Positions 7,995 through 15,913 of a stretch of 58,679 nt of DNA are shown piece by piece. Below the pieces are notes generated by a model that saw nothing but the letters and a program-made list of their open reading frames with translations, had not been told where the DNA came from and made no database searches. A program made the position numbers and the translations under genes. The number at the start of each line of letters is the position of its first letter. Within the stretch, counting starts at the first letter, position 1. Origin of the DNA: CAMDBL01 sp964498125 (lineage in GTDB: Bacteria > Pseudomonadota > Alphaproteobacteria > Rhizobiales > Hyphomicrobiaceae); assembly GCA_964498125.1 (NCBI GenBank), contig CAZCGE010000090.1, positions 1-58,679 of the forward strand. The letters are read 5' to 3'.

Positions 7995-8414
7995 TCACGA
8001 ACCTGCTGTTGCGACCGGTTGGCCGTGCGATGCGAGTGCTAGATCAATCGTCTTCACACTATGCCAATCACCATCGTCGTCATCAGCGATTTCCAGTGTG
8101 ACCGCGCCTGCTTGCTGTGCTTGTATTGGCAATCCAACGACACCTAAGGCTGCCGAGCTGGAAAGATCTTTTATTTCAAATTGGACGCCGCCTTCGACTA
8201 ATACTGCCGTGTTGGGTCCAACGAGCCTAAATTTTATCTTTTGCATTCCTATTATGTGTGGCTTTATTTGTATCCAGGCAGAAAGCACTAGATTTATAGG
8301 CAACGCCGAAACCAAAATGTTGCCAGAATAGACTCCTATCAGGATATATTTACCTGTCATCTCCTGGCGCACATCGTCGCAGAGCACCACAGCTTCAACG
8401 TCGAAAGGCAGCAT
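7995..8414 (-). CDS. DUF6941-like protein, third gene of a toxin-antitoxin cassette
   Basis: 139 residues, no signal peptide and no membrane segment. The beginning MLPFDVEAVVLCDDVRQEMTG and the following KYILIGVYSGNILV resemble the DUF6941 family, whose function is not known to me; the rest is predicted beta-rich. The coding sequence is visibly richer in A+T than its neighbours (for example 8150-8350), which suggests transfer from elsewhere. It starts 3 bp after the XRE gene stop, so the two are surely co-transcribed, and ends 24 bp before crcB. The family name is a recollection of the N-terminal motif, not a search result. Confidence 0.6.
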   Translation of the reverse strand: MLPFDVEAVVLCDDVRQEMTGKYILIGVYSGNILVSALPINLVLSAWIQIKPHIIGMQKIKFRLVGPNTAVLVEGGVQFEIKDLSSSAALGVVGLPIQAQQAGAVTLEIADDDDGDWHSVKTIDLALASHGQPVATAGS

Positions 8415-8417
8415 AGT

Positions 8418-8864
8418 TCACCGCCCTCTGATTTGCCAGTTAGCGGTCAATACGCCGGGAGCCATTGTACCAGTCGGGGATCCACTTATCCTTTGCAGCG
8501 ACGCATTCGAGGTGCTGGTGGGGCCAGGCTCAGTGAGGTAATTCCGATACGCATCATAGTTCGAAGCGCCGTGCATTGGCTCGTTGAGATCATGGACGAA
8601 AATCTCGATCTCGCCCTCAAGACCAGCCACAAATCTGGCCAGAGTTCGAAGTGTCCAGTTTCCCGGCGCCCTCAGATTACGAGAGACCCAAGCCTCATCA
8701 CAATCCATGGCCATTGATAATTCAGCTTGCGTCATTCCGTCCGCTTCCCGCTTGCACCAAAGTCTGTGCACCGCGTCGAATGCTAAATCTCGTGTGCGAG
8801 CGGCTACGTATTCAGTGCGCTCTTTAGGTGTCATGGTGTCGTGGATATCAGAGATCGAGGTCAT
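8418..8864 (-). CDS. XRE-type helix-turn-helix antitoxin
   Basis: 148 residues. A helix-turn-helix of the XRE/HigA kind lies at about residues 36-75, with MTQAELSMAMDCDEAWVSRNL as the two-helix unit and a following ARFVAGLEGEIEIFVHDL strand that is usual in HigA/MqsA-like antitoxins. The tail after residue 95 is Ser/Thr/Gly-rich and looks unstructured. The start overlaps the upstream toxin-like gene by 17 bp, the usual arrangement of toxin-first (HigBA-type) pairs. It presumably binds the cassette promoter and neutralises the toxin. A+T content is higher than the genome average here. Confidence 0.72.
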   Translation of the reverse strand: MTSISDIHDTMTPKERTEYVAARTRDLAFDAVHRLWCKREADGMTQAELSMAMDCDEAWVSRNLRAPGNWTLRTLARFVAGLEGEIEIFVHDLNEPMHGASNYDAYRNYLTEPGPTSTSNASLQRISGSPTGTMAPGVLTANWQIRGR

Positions 8865-9351
8865 CGCACTTCTCCGTTACGTACTCGGCTGTGGTCGCAG
8901 CGCTAAACGGTGCGAAATCTGGAAACAACTGGTCCCAAGAGTCAACGCATTGCTGCATCCATCTGGTCCATTCTCGAGAACCCTTTCTTCCGAGCAGCTG
9001 ACGAGTACGAATTGACGTCGCGATCAACGTATCAGGCTCTGCGAAGCGCACAAAAATCCTTGCTCTCACCAAGGGTTCGGTGACTCGAATTTCCCATATT
9101 TCCGGTGGCGGTTCACTCAATCTCTTGAGAAAATATCGGTACACGTATTCCCCATTCACCCACCTCGTCATCGCCGCTTCCAATTGGCCACGAAAACCCA
9201 GCAGCCGGACGGCAGATCCTTCGCCTGTGAGGTCGGAAAAAGCAGGGCGAGTAAGGAACAGCCTCCTTCTTGGAGATTTCTTCGTGACAGCCCGATAGGG
9301 AACCAACACGCCTGCATCGACATGAGCTGTGATTTGATCGCGAATTGACAT
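8848..9351 (-). CDS. RelE/HigB-like toxin candidate
   Basis: 167 residues from the ATG at 9351 (a TTG nine bases upstream is less likely). The central part, RYFLKRLSEPPPEIWEIRVTE followed by ARIFVRFAEPDTLIATSIR, has the spacing of the RelE/HigB fold, in which a W-E-[IL]-R strand is followed by an R-[VI]-[FL]-x-R-F-A strand. The protein is longer than classical HigB (about 100 residues) because of an N-terminal extension of some 60 residues (KKSPRRRLFLTRPAF). Together with the overlapping XRE gene it forms a toxin-antitoxin pair. Likely action: ribosome-associated mRNA cleavage, inferred from the family only. Confidence 0.6.
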   Translation of the reverse strand: MSIRDQITAHVDAGVLVPYRAVTKKSPRRRLFLTRPAFSDLTGEGSAVRLLGFRGQLEAAMTRWVNGEYVYRYFLKRLSEPPPEIWEIRVTEPLVRARIFVRFAEPDTLIATSIRTRQLLGRKGSREWTRWMQQCVDSWDQLFPDFAPFSAATTAEYVTEKCDDLDL

Positions 9352-9386
9352 ATAAGTCAAGCGCCTTGTTGTACAAAAGTTGTGAA
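9352..9386. promoter_or_regulatory. Candidate operator of the toxin cassette (TTGTACAA palindrome)
   Basis: The perfect 8-bp palindrome TTGTACAA (9369-9376) lies 18 bp upstream of the toxin ATG, in an AT-rich patch between the divergent toxin and CoA-transferase genes. XRE antitoxins usually bind such palindromes to repress their own operon. Only one copy is seen. Confidence 0.3.
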
Positions 9387-9543
9387 GCGGTTATTCGGCG
9401 ACATCTCTCGGCCGTTCCCCCCTGGCGTCACCAAGCCTTGTCACAGCACTCGCGTGCCGTATAAAGCCCCGTTCGCGGATATGCGCTATGAAGCTTCTCA
9501 AAATGAGCCGCTGCGCGCAAGACAAGCGCCAAGGAGGGACCCC

Positions 9544-10731
9544 ATGCGTCCGCTGGAAGGCCTACGCGTCGTCGACCTGACCCGGGTGCTCTCGGGTCCC
9601 TTTTGCACGATGCAGCTCGGCGACATGGGGGCCGAGATCATCAAGGTGGAGATCCCAGGCAAGGGTGACGACACGCGCGCCTTCGCACCGCCCTTCCAGG
9701 GCGACCAGGCCGCCTATTTCCTGTCGGTCAACCGTAACAAGAAGAGCATCACGCTCGACATGAAGAGCCAGGCGGGGATCGACGCGCTGTGGCGCCTCAT
9801 CGAGGTCGGCGACGTTCTGGTCGAGAATTTCCGCCCCGGCGCCATGGACCGCCTGGGCTTGGGCTACGCGGCCGTCAAGGCCCGCCGCCCCGCGATGATC
9901 TACTGCTCGATTTCCGGTTTCGGCGACACCGGCATCTGGCAGGACCGGCCGGGCTATGACGTCATCGTGCAAGGTGAGGCTGGCGTCATGGACCTGACAG
10001 GGCCCAAGGATGGCGCGCCACACAAGGTCGGCGTCGCGGTCAGCGACCTCGTCTCCGGACTCTATGCGACGCAGGGCATCCTCGCGGCGCTGCTGGCAGC
10101 GAAGTCGACGGGCGCCGGCCAGCACGTGCGCATCTCGATGTACGAGGCCACCGCCTCGCTGCTGACCTTCAATGCCAGCATCTATCACGCCACCGGCACC
10201 TCGCCGCGCCGGCGCGGCAACGAGCATCCCACCATCGTGCCCTACGAGACGTTCGAGGCGGCCGACGGCTGGATCAATCTGGGCGTCGCCAACGACGACC
10301 TGTGGAAGCGCTTCTGCGGCGCGGCCGATCAGCCCGACCTCACGGCCGACGCGCGTTTTGCCAAGGCGCCTGATCGCGTGCGCAATCGCGATGTGCTGGT
10401 GCCGCTGATCAGGACAATCGTCAAGCAGCGCACGCGCGACGACTGGCTGGCGCGGCTGGACAAGGCCGGCGTACCGAGCGGCGCCATCCGCACCGTTGGC
10501 GAAATTTGCGAGGGCGATGCGCTTGGGGCCCGTAACATGATGGCCGAGATGCCGCATGCCAGCGCCGGCGTGGTCAAAGCCATCAAGAACCCCGTGCACC
10601 TCAGCGAGACGCCGCTCGACACCTATGTCGCGCCGCCGTCGCTCGGCCAGCACACCCGCGACGTTCTGACCAGCTTGCTCGGCTATTCCGCCAGCGACGT
10701 GGACCGGCTGGCGCGCGACAAGGCCATCTGA
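9544..10731 (+). CDS. CaiB/BaiF family CoA transferase (class III)
   Basis: 395 residues. The N-terminus MRPLEGLRVVDLTRVLSGP and following MQLGDMGAEIIKVE are hallmarks of class III (family III) CoA transferases, as is the AYFLSVNRNKKSITLDMK segment. The catalytic Asp that forms the mixed anhydride lies in the GYDVIVQGEAG stretch (residue about 140-145 region). It moves CoA between acyl groups; the substrate is not evident. The ATG at 9544 follows a strong ribosome site AAGGAGGG (9531-9538), which rules out the longer open frame upstream. The SDR gene follows 49 bp downstream and is likely co-transcribed. Confidence 0.9.
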   Translation: MRPLEGLRVVDLTRVLSGPFCTMQLGDMGAEIIKVEIPGKGDDTRAFAPPFQGDQAAYFLSVNRNKKSITLDMKSQAGIDALWRLIEVGDVLVENFRPGAMDRLGLGYAAVKARRPAMIYCSISGFGDTGIWQDRPGYDVIVQGEAGVMDLTGPKDGAPHKVGVAVSDLVSGLYATQGILAALLAAKSTGAGQHVRISMYEATASLLTFNASIYHATGTSPRRRGNEHPTIVPYETFEAADGWINLGVANDDLWKRFCGAADQPDLTADARFAKAPDRVRNRDVLVPLIRTIVKQRTRDDWLARLDKAGVPSGAIRTVGEICEGDALGARNMMAEMPHASAGVVKAIKNPVHLSETPLDTYVAPPSLGQHTRDVLTSLLGYSASDVDRLARDKAI

Positions 10732-10780
10732 AAGACGCGACCATCGGACTCGCCGCCGCATCAACCCGAGGGTTGCGACC

Positions 10781-11521
10781 ATGCCTCTGATCGCTCTCGA
10801 AAAGCCCTATCCTGCCCTGGTGACAGGCGGCGGCCGTGGCATCGGCCGCGCCATCGCACTGGCATTGGCCGAGATGGGCTGTCCGGTGACCGTCAACTTC
10901 GTGCAGAACCAGACCGCTGCCGCCGAAGTCGTGCAATTGATCGGGGGGCAGGGCGGGCGCGCCATCGCCGTGCAGGCGGACGTCTCCGAGGAGGCCGAAG
11001 CGCGGCGTCTGCTCGAGGCGGCTCGCGGTGCCTTCGGGCCGGTCGGCATTCTCGTCAACAATGCCGGCATCGCCTATCAGCGCGACGTGTTCCAGAGCAC
11101 GGTGGCGGAGTACGACGAGACGTTTACGGTCAATGTGCGCTCGGCCTTCATCATGACGCAGGCGGTGATCGGCGAGATGCGTGACGCGAAATTCGGCCGT
11201 CTGATCTTCCTCTCCTCCAATGCCGCGCGCACGGGCGGCTCGATGTCGGCTCCCTATGCGGCGTCGAAGGCGGCGCTGGAAGGCATGATGCGGCACTACG
11301 CGCAGCGCTTGATGGGTTTCGGCATCACCGCCAATGCCATCGCCCCGGCCATCGTCGAGACCGAGATCTTCGCCGGCAAAGCGATTCCGGCACTCGACAA
11401 GATGCCGATGGGCCGCATGGGCCGGCCGCAGGAGTGCGCCATGGTGGCCCAGCTGCTGGTGGCCAACGGCTACATGACCGGCCAGACCATCCTGGTCAAC
11501 GCCGGCCGTCATATGGCGTGA
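10781..11521 (+). CDS. SDR-family oxidoreductase (3-oxoacyl-ACP reductase-like)
   Basis: 246 residues of a classical short-chain dehydrogenase/reductase. NAD(P) binding motif VTGGGRGIGRA at residues 14-24, NNAG at about 88-91, catalytic Ser in LSSNAAR and the YxxxK motif in PYAASKAAL. The fold, length and ANAIAPAIVETEIF segment fit FabG-like reductases of 3-oxoacyl thioesters or other secondary alcohols. Its position 49 bp after a CoA transferase suggests a CoA-ester catabolic pair; the substrate is not shown. Confidence 0.88.
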   Translation: MPLIALEKPYPALVTGGGRGIGRAIALALAEMGCPVTVNFVQNQTAAAEVVQLIGGQGGRAIAVQADVSEEAEARRLLEAARGAFGPVGILVNNAGIAYQRDVFQSTVAEYDETFTVNVRSAFIMTQAVIGEMRDAKFGRLIFLSSNAARTGGSMSAPYAASKAALEGMMRHYAQRLMGFGITANAIAPAIVETEIFAGKAIPALDKMPMGRMGRPQECAMVAQLLVANGYMTGQTILVNAGRHMA

Positions 11522-11693
11522 ATAGTGGACTGTTGACGTGCATCTGCCCAGGTGTTGGAGCGTCACGTCGCATGGTGCTTGACAAGCGGCGCCGTCCCCC
11601 GCAAAGACAGGCCTTCGCGCGCGCCAACGACGAGCACGCTGTCTCCTGGCATTCTGGGAGCGCACACAACAGTTCTGGACGGTTGCTGCTGTC

Positions 11694-11819
11694 ATGAAAG
11701 TCAAGAATTCGCTGAAATCCCTGCGTTTGCGCCATCGCGACAACCGCGTCGTGCGCCGCAAGGGCCGCGTCTACATCATCAACAAGACGCATCGCCGCTT
11801 CAAGGCCCGTCAGGGTTGA
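11694..11819 (+). CDS. rpmJ: 50S ribosomal protein bL36, zinc-independent form
   Basis: 41 residues, beginning MKVKNSLKSLRLRH and ending RRFKARQG, clearly bL36. The four zinc ligands (three Cys and a His) of the zinc-containing form are missing, and the sequence VVRRKGRVYIINKTHRRFK is typical of the zinc-free (C-minus) type. It stabilises the large ribosomal subunit near the peptidyl-transferase end. It stands alone between the SDR gene and a TPR-protein gene, as bL36 often does in alphaproteobacteria. No zinc-regulated operator is seen upstream. Confidence 0.95.
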   Translation: MKVKNSLKSLRLRHRDNRVVRRKGRVYIINKTHRRFKARQG

Positions 11820-11885
11820 AGGATCAAGGCGGGGCCGTTGCTTGCCGGCTTTGACGGCCGATGCTGGCCCGGTTAGTGTCGCGGC

Positions 11886-12608
11886 ATGAACCTCAGGATT
11901 GCGTGGCTGAAAGCCGCCTGCACTGCCACCGCCTTGGCCTCGGCCTTGGCATGCCTGTGCTTGGCCCATGTCGCGGGAGTCGCCGCCCAGGGCGCCGCGC
12001 CGATGCCGGAGCCAAAGCAGAAACAGGATAGCCCGCCCGCGGCCGACGATAAATCCGGCAAGGCCCCGCGGACGCGGCCGCAGCTGAAGGCGCCCGGCGC
12101 GTCGATCCCAGAAAATCCGGCAATGCGTGCGCGCCTGAAGCGCGACCTCTATGCTCTGCTTGCGGCCGCCCAGGATCAGGAAAGCGCCACCACCATCGCC
12201 AACAGTATCGAGCGCCTGTGGATTGCCGGCGTCGGCGACACGGCGCAAGTGCTGATGGAGCGCGCGGCCAAGTCCGCCGCCGCCGATCGGCCGGATTTGG
12301 CGCTGCGCATGCTCGATACGGTGACGCGCATTGCCCCGGACTTCGCCGAGGGCTTCAATCGCCGCGCCTATGTCTATTATTCCATGAACGAATTCGAGCG
12401 CGCGCTGGGCGATCTGAGACGCGTTCTGGCGCTCGACCCCAACCACTACAAGGCGCTCGATGGTCTAGGCCAGATCCTGCGCGAACTCGGGCAGAAGAAA
12501 GCCGCGCTGGAGGTCTACCGCCGCCTCAATGCGGTGCATCCGTACTGGCCCGGCGTCAAGGCGACGCTCGACGAACTGGAGCGGACGGTGGCCGGGCAGG
12601 GGACTTAG
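11886..12608 (+). CDS. Exported tetratricopeptide-repeat protein
   Basis: 240 residues. An N-terminal hydrophobic signal (AACTATALASALACLCLAHV) is followed by a Pro/Lys-rich linker to about residue 75. Two to three TPR units occupy residues 100-225: one at RPDLALRMLDTVTRIAPDFAEG (shown only in part), the next at YYSMNEFERALGDLRRVLALDP and a third at LRELGQKKAALEVYRRLNAVHP (each given here as a start only). TPRs mediate protein contacts, so this is probably a periplasmic adaptor. Partner unknown. It ends 21 bp before a GCATTTTCC palindrome. Confidence 0.8.
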   Translation: MNLRIAWLKAACTATALASALACLCLAHVAGVAAQGAAPMPEPKQKQDSPPAADDKSGKAPRTRPQLKAPGASIPENPAMRARLKRDLYALLAAAQDQESATTIANSIERLWIAGVGDTAQVLMERAAKSAAADRPDLALRMLDTVTRIAPDFAEGFNRRAYVYYSMNEFERALGDLRRVLALDPNHYKALDGLGQILRELGQKKAALEVYRRLNAVHPYWPGVKATLDELERTVAGQGT

Positions 12609-12629
12609 GGCCTCGCAGCGTCGGCTAGA

Positions 12630-12672
12630 GCATTTTCCGCCAAAGTGGGCACCGGTTTGGCGTAGAAAATGC
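12630..12672. repeat. 43-bp dispersed palindrome, copy 1 (GCATTTTC...GAAAATGC)
   Basis: Outer arms GCATTTTC/GAAAATGC with inner arms CGCCAAA/TTTGGCG. The flanks CTAGA (left) and GCGACAAACAAAGGACTAG (right) are shared with the copies at 14789-14831 and 37075-37117. Resembles dispersed intergenic palindromes known in alphaproteobacteria; here it lies just after the TPR gene. Confidence 0.9.
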
Positions 12673-12701
12673 GACAAACAAAGGACTAGCGCAAATGACA
12701 A

Positions 12702-12728
12702 GAGCCAGGTCAGCGGCTGACCTGGCTC
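12702..12728. terminator. Perfect hairpin, possible terminator
   Basis: GAGCCAGGTCAG, a 3-base loop CGG, and CTGACCTGGCTC form a perfect 12-bp stem 94 bp after the TPR stop codon. No clear T-run follows, so it may be a rho-dependent or processing structure rather than an intrinsic terminator. Confidence 0.4.
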
Positions 12729-13198
12729 CGTTTACACAAACTGCAGTCATGTTGATCGGGCTGCGCCACAGGTGCTCATTCCGTAGCTGAGCCCTTTGTG
12801 TGTGTCAGTCCTTTTCATGTGTGTGTCGCCCTGGCCGGAACGGCGTAGCCCTGATCGGGATTGAGCCCTGGACGTGTCCGATCCGCGCGCGAGGCGTGAT
12901 ATGGGTGAACGCTCGACGCCACCAACTCGGACGCCACGCCATCACCTTGGCGGTGATGGGCCTGCTGCGCGATGGCACTTGCCGGTAACGCTCGACGCAG
13001 GAATCACGCGGTACTGAGCCGTACAGGTAGCGGTCTGTCGAGGAAGTTGCCACTCGAATTCGCTGAGCATGTCGACTTGCGATCCCCGGTGTTGCCTTTT
13101 ATGACGTGCCGTGGCCCGTGCGCCTCGGGTGCATTCGGTGGTAAAGTGTGAGTCCGCCGCGTTCCCTCGGCCCCCGACCTTGCCAACCCGAGCCCCCG
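12729..13198. other. Non-coding stretch upstream of aroC
   Basis: About 470 bases without a convincing gene on either strand. Short frames exist but show no family motif and no good ribosome site. A GT-rich patch (12800-12830) is the only compositional feature. The aroC promoter must lie here, but no consensus sequence is evident. Confidence 0.5.
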
Positions 13199-14293
13199 AT
13201 GTCGCACAACACGTTCGGCCACATCTTCCGCATGACGACGTGGGGCGAAAGCCACGGCCCGGCCCTGGGCTGTGTCGTTGACGGCTGCCCGCCAGGCCTG
13301 GAGCTGGAGGCGACCGACATACAACTTTACCTCGACCGGCGTCGGCCGGGGCAATCGCGCTATACAACACAGCGGCAGGAGCCCGATACGGTAGAGATCC
13401 TGTCCGGGGTGTTCGCCGACGACCAGGGGCGGCAGGTGACGACGGGCACGCCGATCTCGCTGATGATCCGCAACGTCGATCAGCGCTCCAAGGACTATAC
13501 TGACATCAAGGACACGTTCCGGCCCGGCCACGCCGATCTCGCCTATTGGCAGAAGTATGGCATTCGCGATTACCGCGGTGGCGGGCGTTCCTCGGCGCGG
13601 GAAACGGCGGCGCGGGTCGCGGCGGGGGCAGTGGCGCGCAAGGTGCTGGCCGGCGTCACGATTCGCGGCGCGCTGGTGCAGATCGGCCCGCACCGCATCG
13701 ACCGCGGACGCTGGGACTGGCAGGAGGTGGATCGTAACCCGTTCTTCTGCCCGGATCATGGCACGGTGCAGACCTGGGCTGGTTATCTCGACGCGGTGCG
13801 CAAGGCCGGCTCATCGGTCGGCGCCGTGATCGAAGTGGTGGCCGAGGGCGTGCCGACAGGTCTCGGCGCGCCCATCTACGGCAAGCTCGACCAGGATCTG
13901 GCCTCGGCGATGATGAGCATCAATGCCGTCAAGGGCGTGGAAATCGGCACCGGCTTTGCGAGCGCTGAATTGTCTGGGGAAGCCAACTCCGACGAGATGC
14001 GGGCAGGTCCTGATGGCCGGCCGCTCTACCTGTCGAACAACGCCGGCGGCATCCTTGGTGGCATCTCCACGGGTCAACCCGTCGTCGCCCGCTTTGCCGT
14101 CAAACCGACGTCGTCGATCCTGACGCCGCGCCGGACCATCGATCGGCATGGCAACGACGTCGAAATTCAGACCAAGGGGCGCCACGATCCCTGTGTCGGC
14201 ATCCGCGGCGTGCCGGTGGGCGAGGCGATGATGGCGCTGGTGCTGGCCGACCATCTGCTGCGCCACCGGGCGCAGGTCGGAGTGGCGCGCTGA
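13199..14293 (+). CDS. aroC: Chorismate synthase
   Basis: 364 residues. Catalyses the last common step of aromatic amino-acid synthesis, EPSP to chorismate, with reduced FMN. Signature segments are all present: TTWGESHGPALG at residues 14-25, RDYRGGGRSSARETAARVA near 125-143, SNNAGGILGGISTG near 280, and GRHDPCVGIRGVPVGEAM near 330. The ATG at 13199 gives the family start MSHNTFGHIFR; the frame opens further upstream but without homology. The stop overlaps the next start by one base (TGATG). A standalone aroC of normal length. Confidence 0.97.
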   Translation: MSHNTFGHIFRMTTWGESHGPALGCVVDGCPPGLELEATDIQLYLDRRRPGQSRYTTQRQEPDTVEILSGVFADDQGRQVTTGTPISLMIRNVDQRSKDYTDIKDTFRPGHADLAYWQKYGIRDYRGGGRSSARETAARVAAGAVARKVLAGVTIRGALVQIGPHRIDRGRWDWQEVDRNPFFCPDHGTVQTWAGYLDAVRKAGSSVGAVIEVVAEGVPTGLGAPIYGKLDQDLASAMMSINAVKGVEIGTGFASAELSGEANSDEMRAGPDGRPLYLSNNAGGILGGISTGQPVVARFAVKPTSSILTPRRTIDRHGNDVEIQTKGRHDPCVGIRGVPVGEAMMALVLADHLLRHRAQVGVAR

Positions 14294-14787
14294 TGTCGAA
14301 CGGCCGGACGCCACGTCTGGCCGCGAGGATTGCGGCGCTTGCGCCGTATAGCTGGCGGGCCGATCCTGCCGTGCCGCCCTTTCCCGATGCGCGCGCCTTG
14401 ATCGTGTTCGATGGCGTCTGCGTGCTGTGCAGCGGATTTGCCCGCTTCGTCGTGCGCCACGACCGCGACGGTTATTTCTGCTTCATCATGGCCCAGTCGC
14501 CGGTCGGGCAGGCGCTGCTGCGCCACTATGGCCTGGATCCGATCGACTTCGAGACCAACCTGCTGATCGAGGACGGCCGCGCCCATGCCAAGCTCGAGGC
14601 GATCGCGGGCATTCTGCGCCATCTTGGTTGGCCGTGGCGGCTCGCGGCAAACCTGATGCGGCTGCCGCCTGCGCGCATGCGTGACTGGCTCTATGATCGC
14701 GTCGCCCAAAACCGGTATGCTGTGTTCGGCCGCCACGAGGCCTGTGTCGTGCCGGGGCCAGAATGGCGGGGCCGAATGCTGGACTAG
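14293..14787 (+). CDS. DCC-family thiol-disulfide oxidoreductase (DUF393)
   Basis: 164 residues. The hallmark motif of the DCC family, DGVCVLC, is at residues 40-46 (FDGVCVLCSGFARFV), and the RDRDGYFCFIMAQSPVGQALL part matches the usual thioredoxin-like fold that follows. The role is presumed thiol-disulfide exchange; no partner is known. It overlaps the aroC stop by one base, so it is translated with it. Its own stop codon sits in the flank of a palindromic repeat (14789-14831). Confidence 0.85.
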   Translation: MSNGRTPRLAARIAALAPYSWRADPAVPPFPDARALIVFDGVCVLCSGFARFVVRHDRDGYFCFIMAQSPVGQALLRHYGLDPIDFETNLLIEDGRAHAKLEAIAGILRHLGWPWRLAANLMRLPPARMRDWLYDRVAQNRYAVFGRHEACVVPGPEWRGRMLD

Positions 14788-14788
14788 A

Positions 14789-14831
14789 GCATTTTCCGCC
14801 AAAGTGGGCACCGGTTTGACGTAGAAAATGC
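14789..14831. repeat. 43-bp dispersed palindrome, copy 2
   Basis: Same element as 12630-12672; arms GCATTTTC/GAAAATGC. The inner right arm reads TTTGACG instead of TTTGGCG, which breaks one pair against CGCCAAA. The right flank GCGACAAACAATGGACTCGAG runs up to the leader of the dehalogenase gene. Confidence 0.9.
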
Positions 14832-14860
14832 GACAAACAATGGACTCGAGGGAGCGCGTG

Positions 14861-15583
14861 ATGAGCAAGGACAACGTCAAGGCCCTGGTGTTCGATGTGT
14901 TCGGCACCGTTGTCGACTGGCGTTCGAGCCTGATCCGCGAGTTGTCCTCGTTCGGCAGCGGCCGCGGCATCGCTCTCGATTGGGCGCAGTTCGCTGACGA
15001 TTGGCGGGGTCTCTACCAGCCCTCGCTGGAAGAGGTGCGCGCGGGCCGCCGGCCGTGGACGATCCTCGATGATCTGCACCGCGAGAGTTTGGTGCAGCTG
15101 CTGGAAAAGGCCGGCGTGCGCGGGCTTGCCGCCCATGAAATCGGGCACCTGAACAGTATCTGGCACCGGCTGTCGCCTTGGCCGGACGTGATCGAGGGGC
15201 TCATCCGACTGAAGCAGCGCTATATCATCGGCACACTGTCGAACGGCAACATCGGCCTGCTGACGCGGCTGGCCAAGACTGTCGGCCTGCCGTTCGACGT
15301 GATCCTCGGCGCCGAGCCGGCCCGCGCTTACAAGCCGCAGCCGGAGGCCTATCTGCGCACCGCCGGTTTCCTCAATCTGCAGCCGGACGAAGTGATGCTG
15401 GTCGCCGCCCACAATGGCGATCTGGCGGCAGCCGCGGCGGTCGGCCTGCGCACGGCATTCGTCGTCCGGCCGACTGAGTATGGCCCGCATCAGAAAAAAG
15501 ATTTCAAGGCCGAGACGGCCTGGGATGTGATCACGGACGGCTTTGACGGCCTCGCCGATGCCATGGGGTGCGCAAGGTATTGA
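14861..15583 (+). CDS. Haloacid dehalogenase, type II
   Basis: 240 residues of the HAD family. The nucleophile Asp lies in VFDVFGTVVDW (residues 8-18); TLSNGNIGLL gives the second conserved Ser-Asn pair; YKPQPEAYLRTAG carries the motif III Lys; and LVAAHNGDLAAAAAVGL is motif IV. DVFGTVVDWR and the lack of a second motif I Asp fit L-2-haloacid dehalogenases. These hydrolyse 2-haloalkanoates to D-2-hydroxy acids. Upstream ATG codons within the repeat (14828, 14840) are rejected in favour of the ATG at 14861, which has GGAGCG before it. Substrate unproven. Confidence 0.85.
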   Translation: MSKDNVKALVFDVFGTVVDWRSSLIRELSSFGSGRGIALDWAQFADDWRGLYQPSLEEVRAGRRPWTILDDLHRESLVQLLEKAGVRGLAAHEIGHLNSIWHRLSPWPDVIEGLIRLKQRYIIGTLSNGNIGLLTRLAKTVGLPFDVILGAEPARAYKPQPEAYLRTAGFLNLQPDEVMLVAAHNGDLAAAAAVGLRTAFVVRPTEYGPHQKKDFKAETAWDVITDGFDGLADAMGCARY

Positions 15584-15589
15584 AAGTTT

Positions 15590-15620
15590 GGTCGGGGTCT
15601 GACCCTGCGGGTCTGACCCC
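15590..15620. repeat. GGGGTCTGACCC element, first group
   Basis: Two near copies of GGGTCTGACCC in tandem just after the dehalogenase stop. The same self-complementary GGGGTC(A/T)GACCCC core recurs at 56538-56640 and at the window end, so this is a dispersed repeat family. Confidence 0.75.
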
Positions 15621-15682
15621 AGGCACCACACTCATTTTTCGGTCCGGCCGCTGCCACTGGGCGAGAGTCGTCGACGTTGCAC

Positions 15683-15906
15683 ATGGGGTCGCCCCCATTG
15701 GCGCTAACATAAGGGTGCTACCTATCGATTTGCGTCCCCGGCCGAAGCGGCGGTGGCCGCGCAGAGCCGGGGCCTTCCCCATCTCAGAAGGGTGAAGACC
15801 CCGGATCATCGCGTTCCGACCTCGCGGTCGGATCGCTTGTCCGGGGACGCAGAGGATAGGTTGCACCCTCCAACAGACCAAAGTTAGCGCGTATGGGGTC
15901 GCCCCC
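15683..15906. repeat. Long imperfect inverted repeat flanked by ATGGGGTCGCCCCC
   Basis: A 14-bp direct repeat ATGGGGTCGCCCCC stands at each end (15683-15696, 15893-15906). Between them, left arm 15701-15741 (GCGCTAAC...TGCGTCCCCGG) is complementary, with gaps, to right arm 15841-15891. The centre contains further hairpins such as CCGACCTCGCGGTCGG. It fills the gap between two convergent genes; nothing coding is seen in 15584-15913. Confidence 0.7.
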
Positions 15907-15913
15907 TTGATCA

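Noticed and set aside
12805..13053. Short minus-strand frame upstream of aroC
   Set aside because: Arg/Pro-rich translation without motif or ribosome site.
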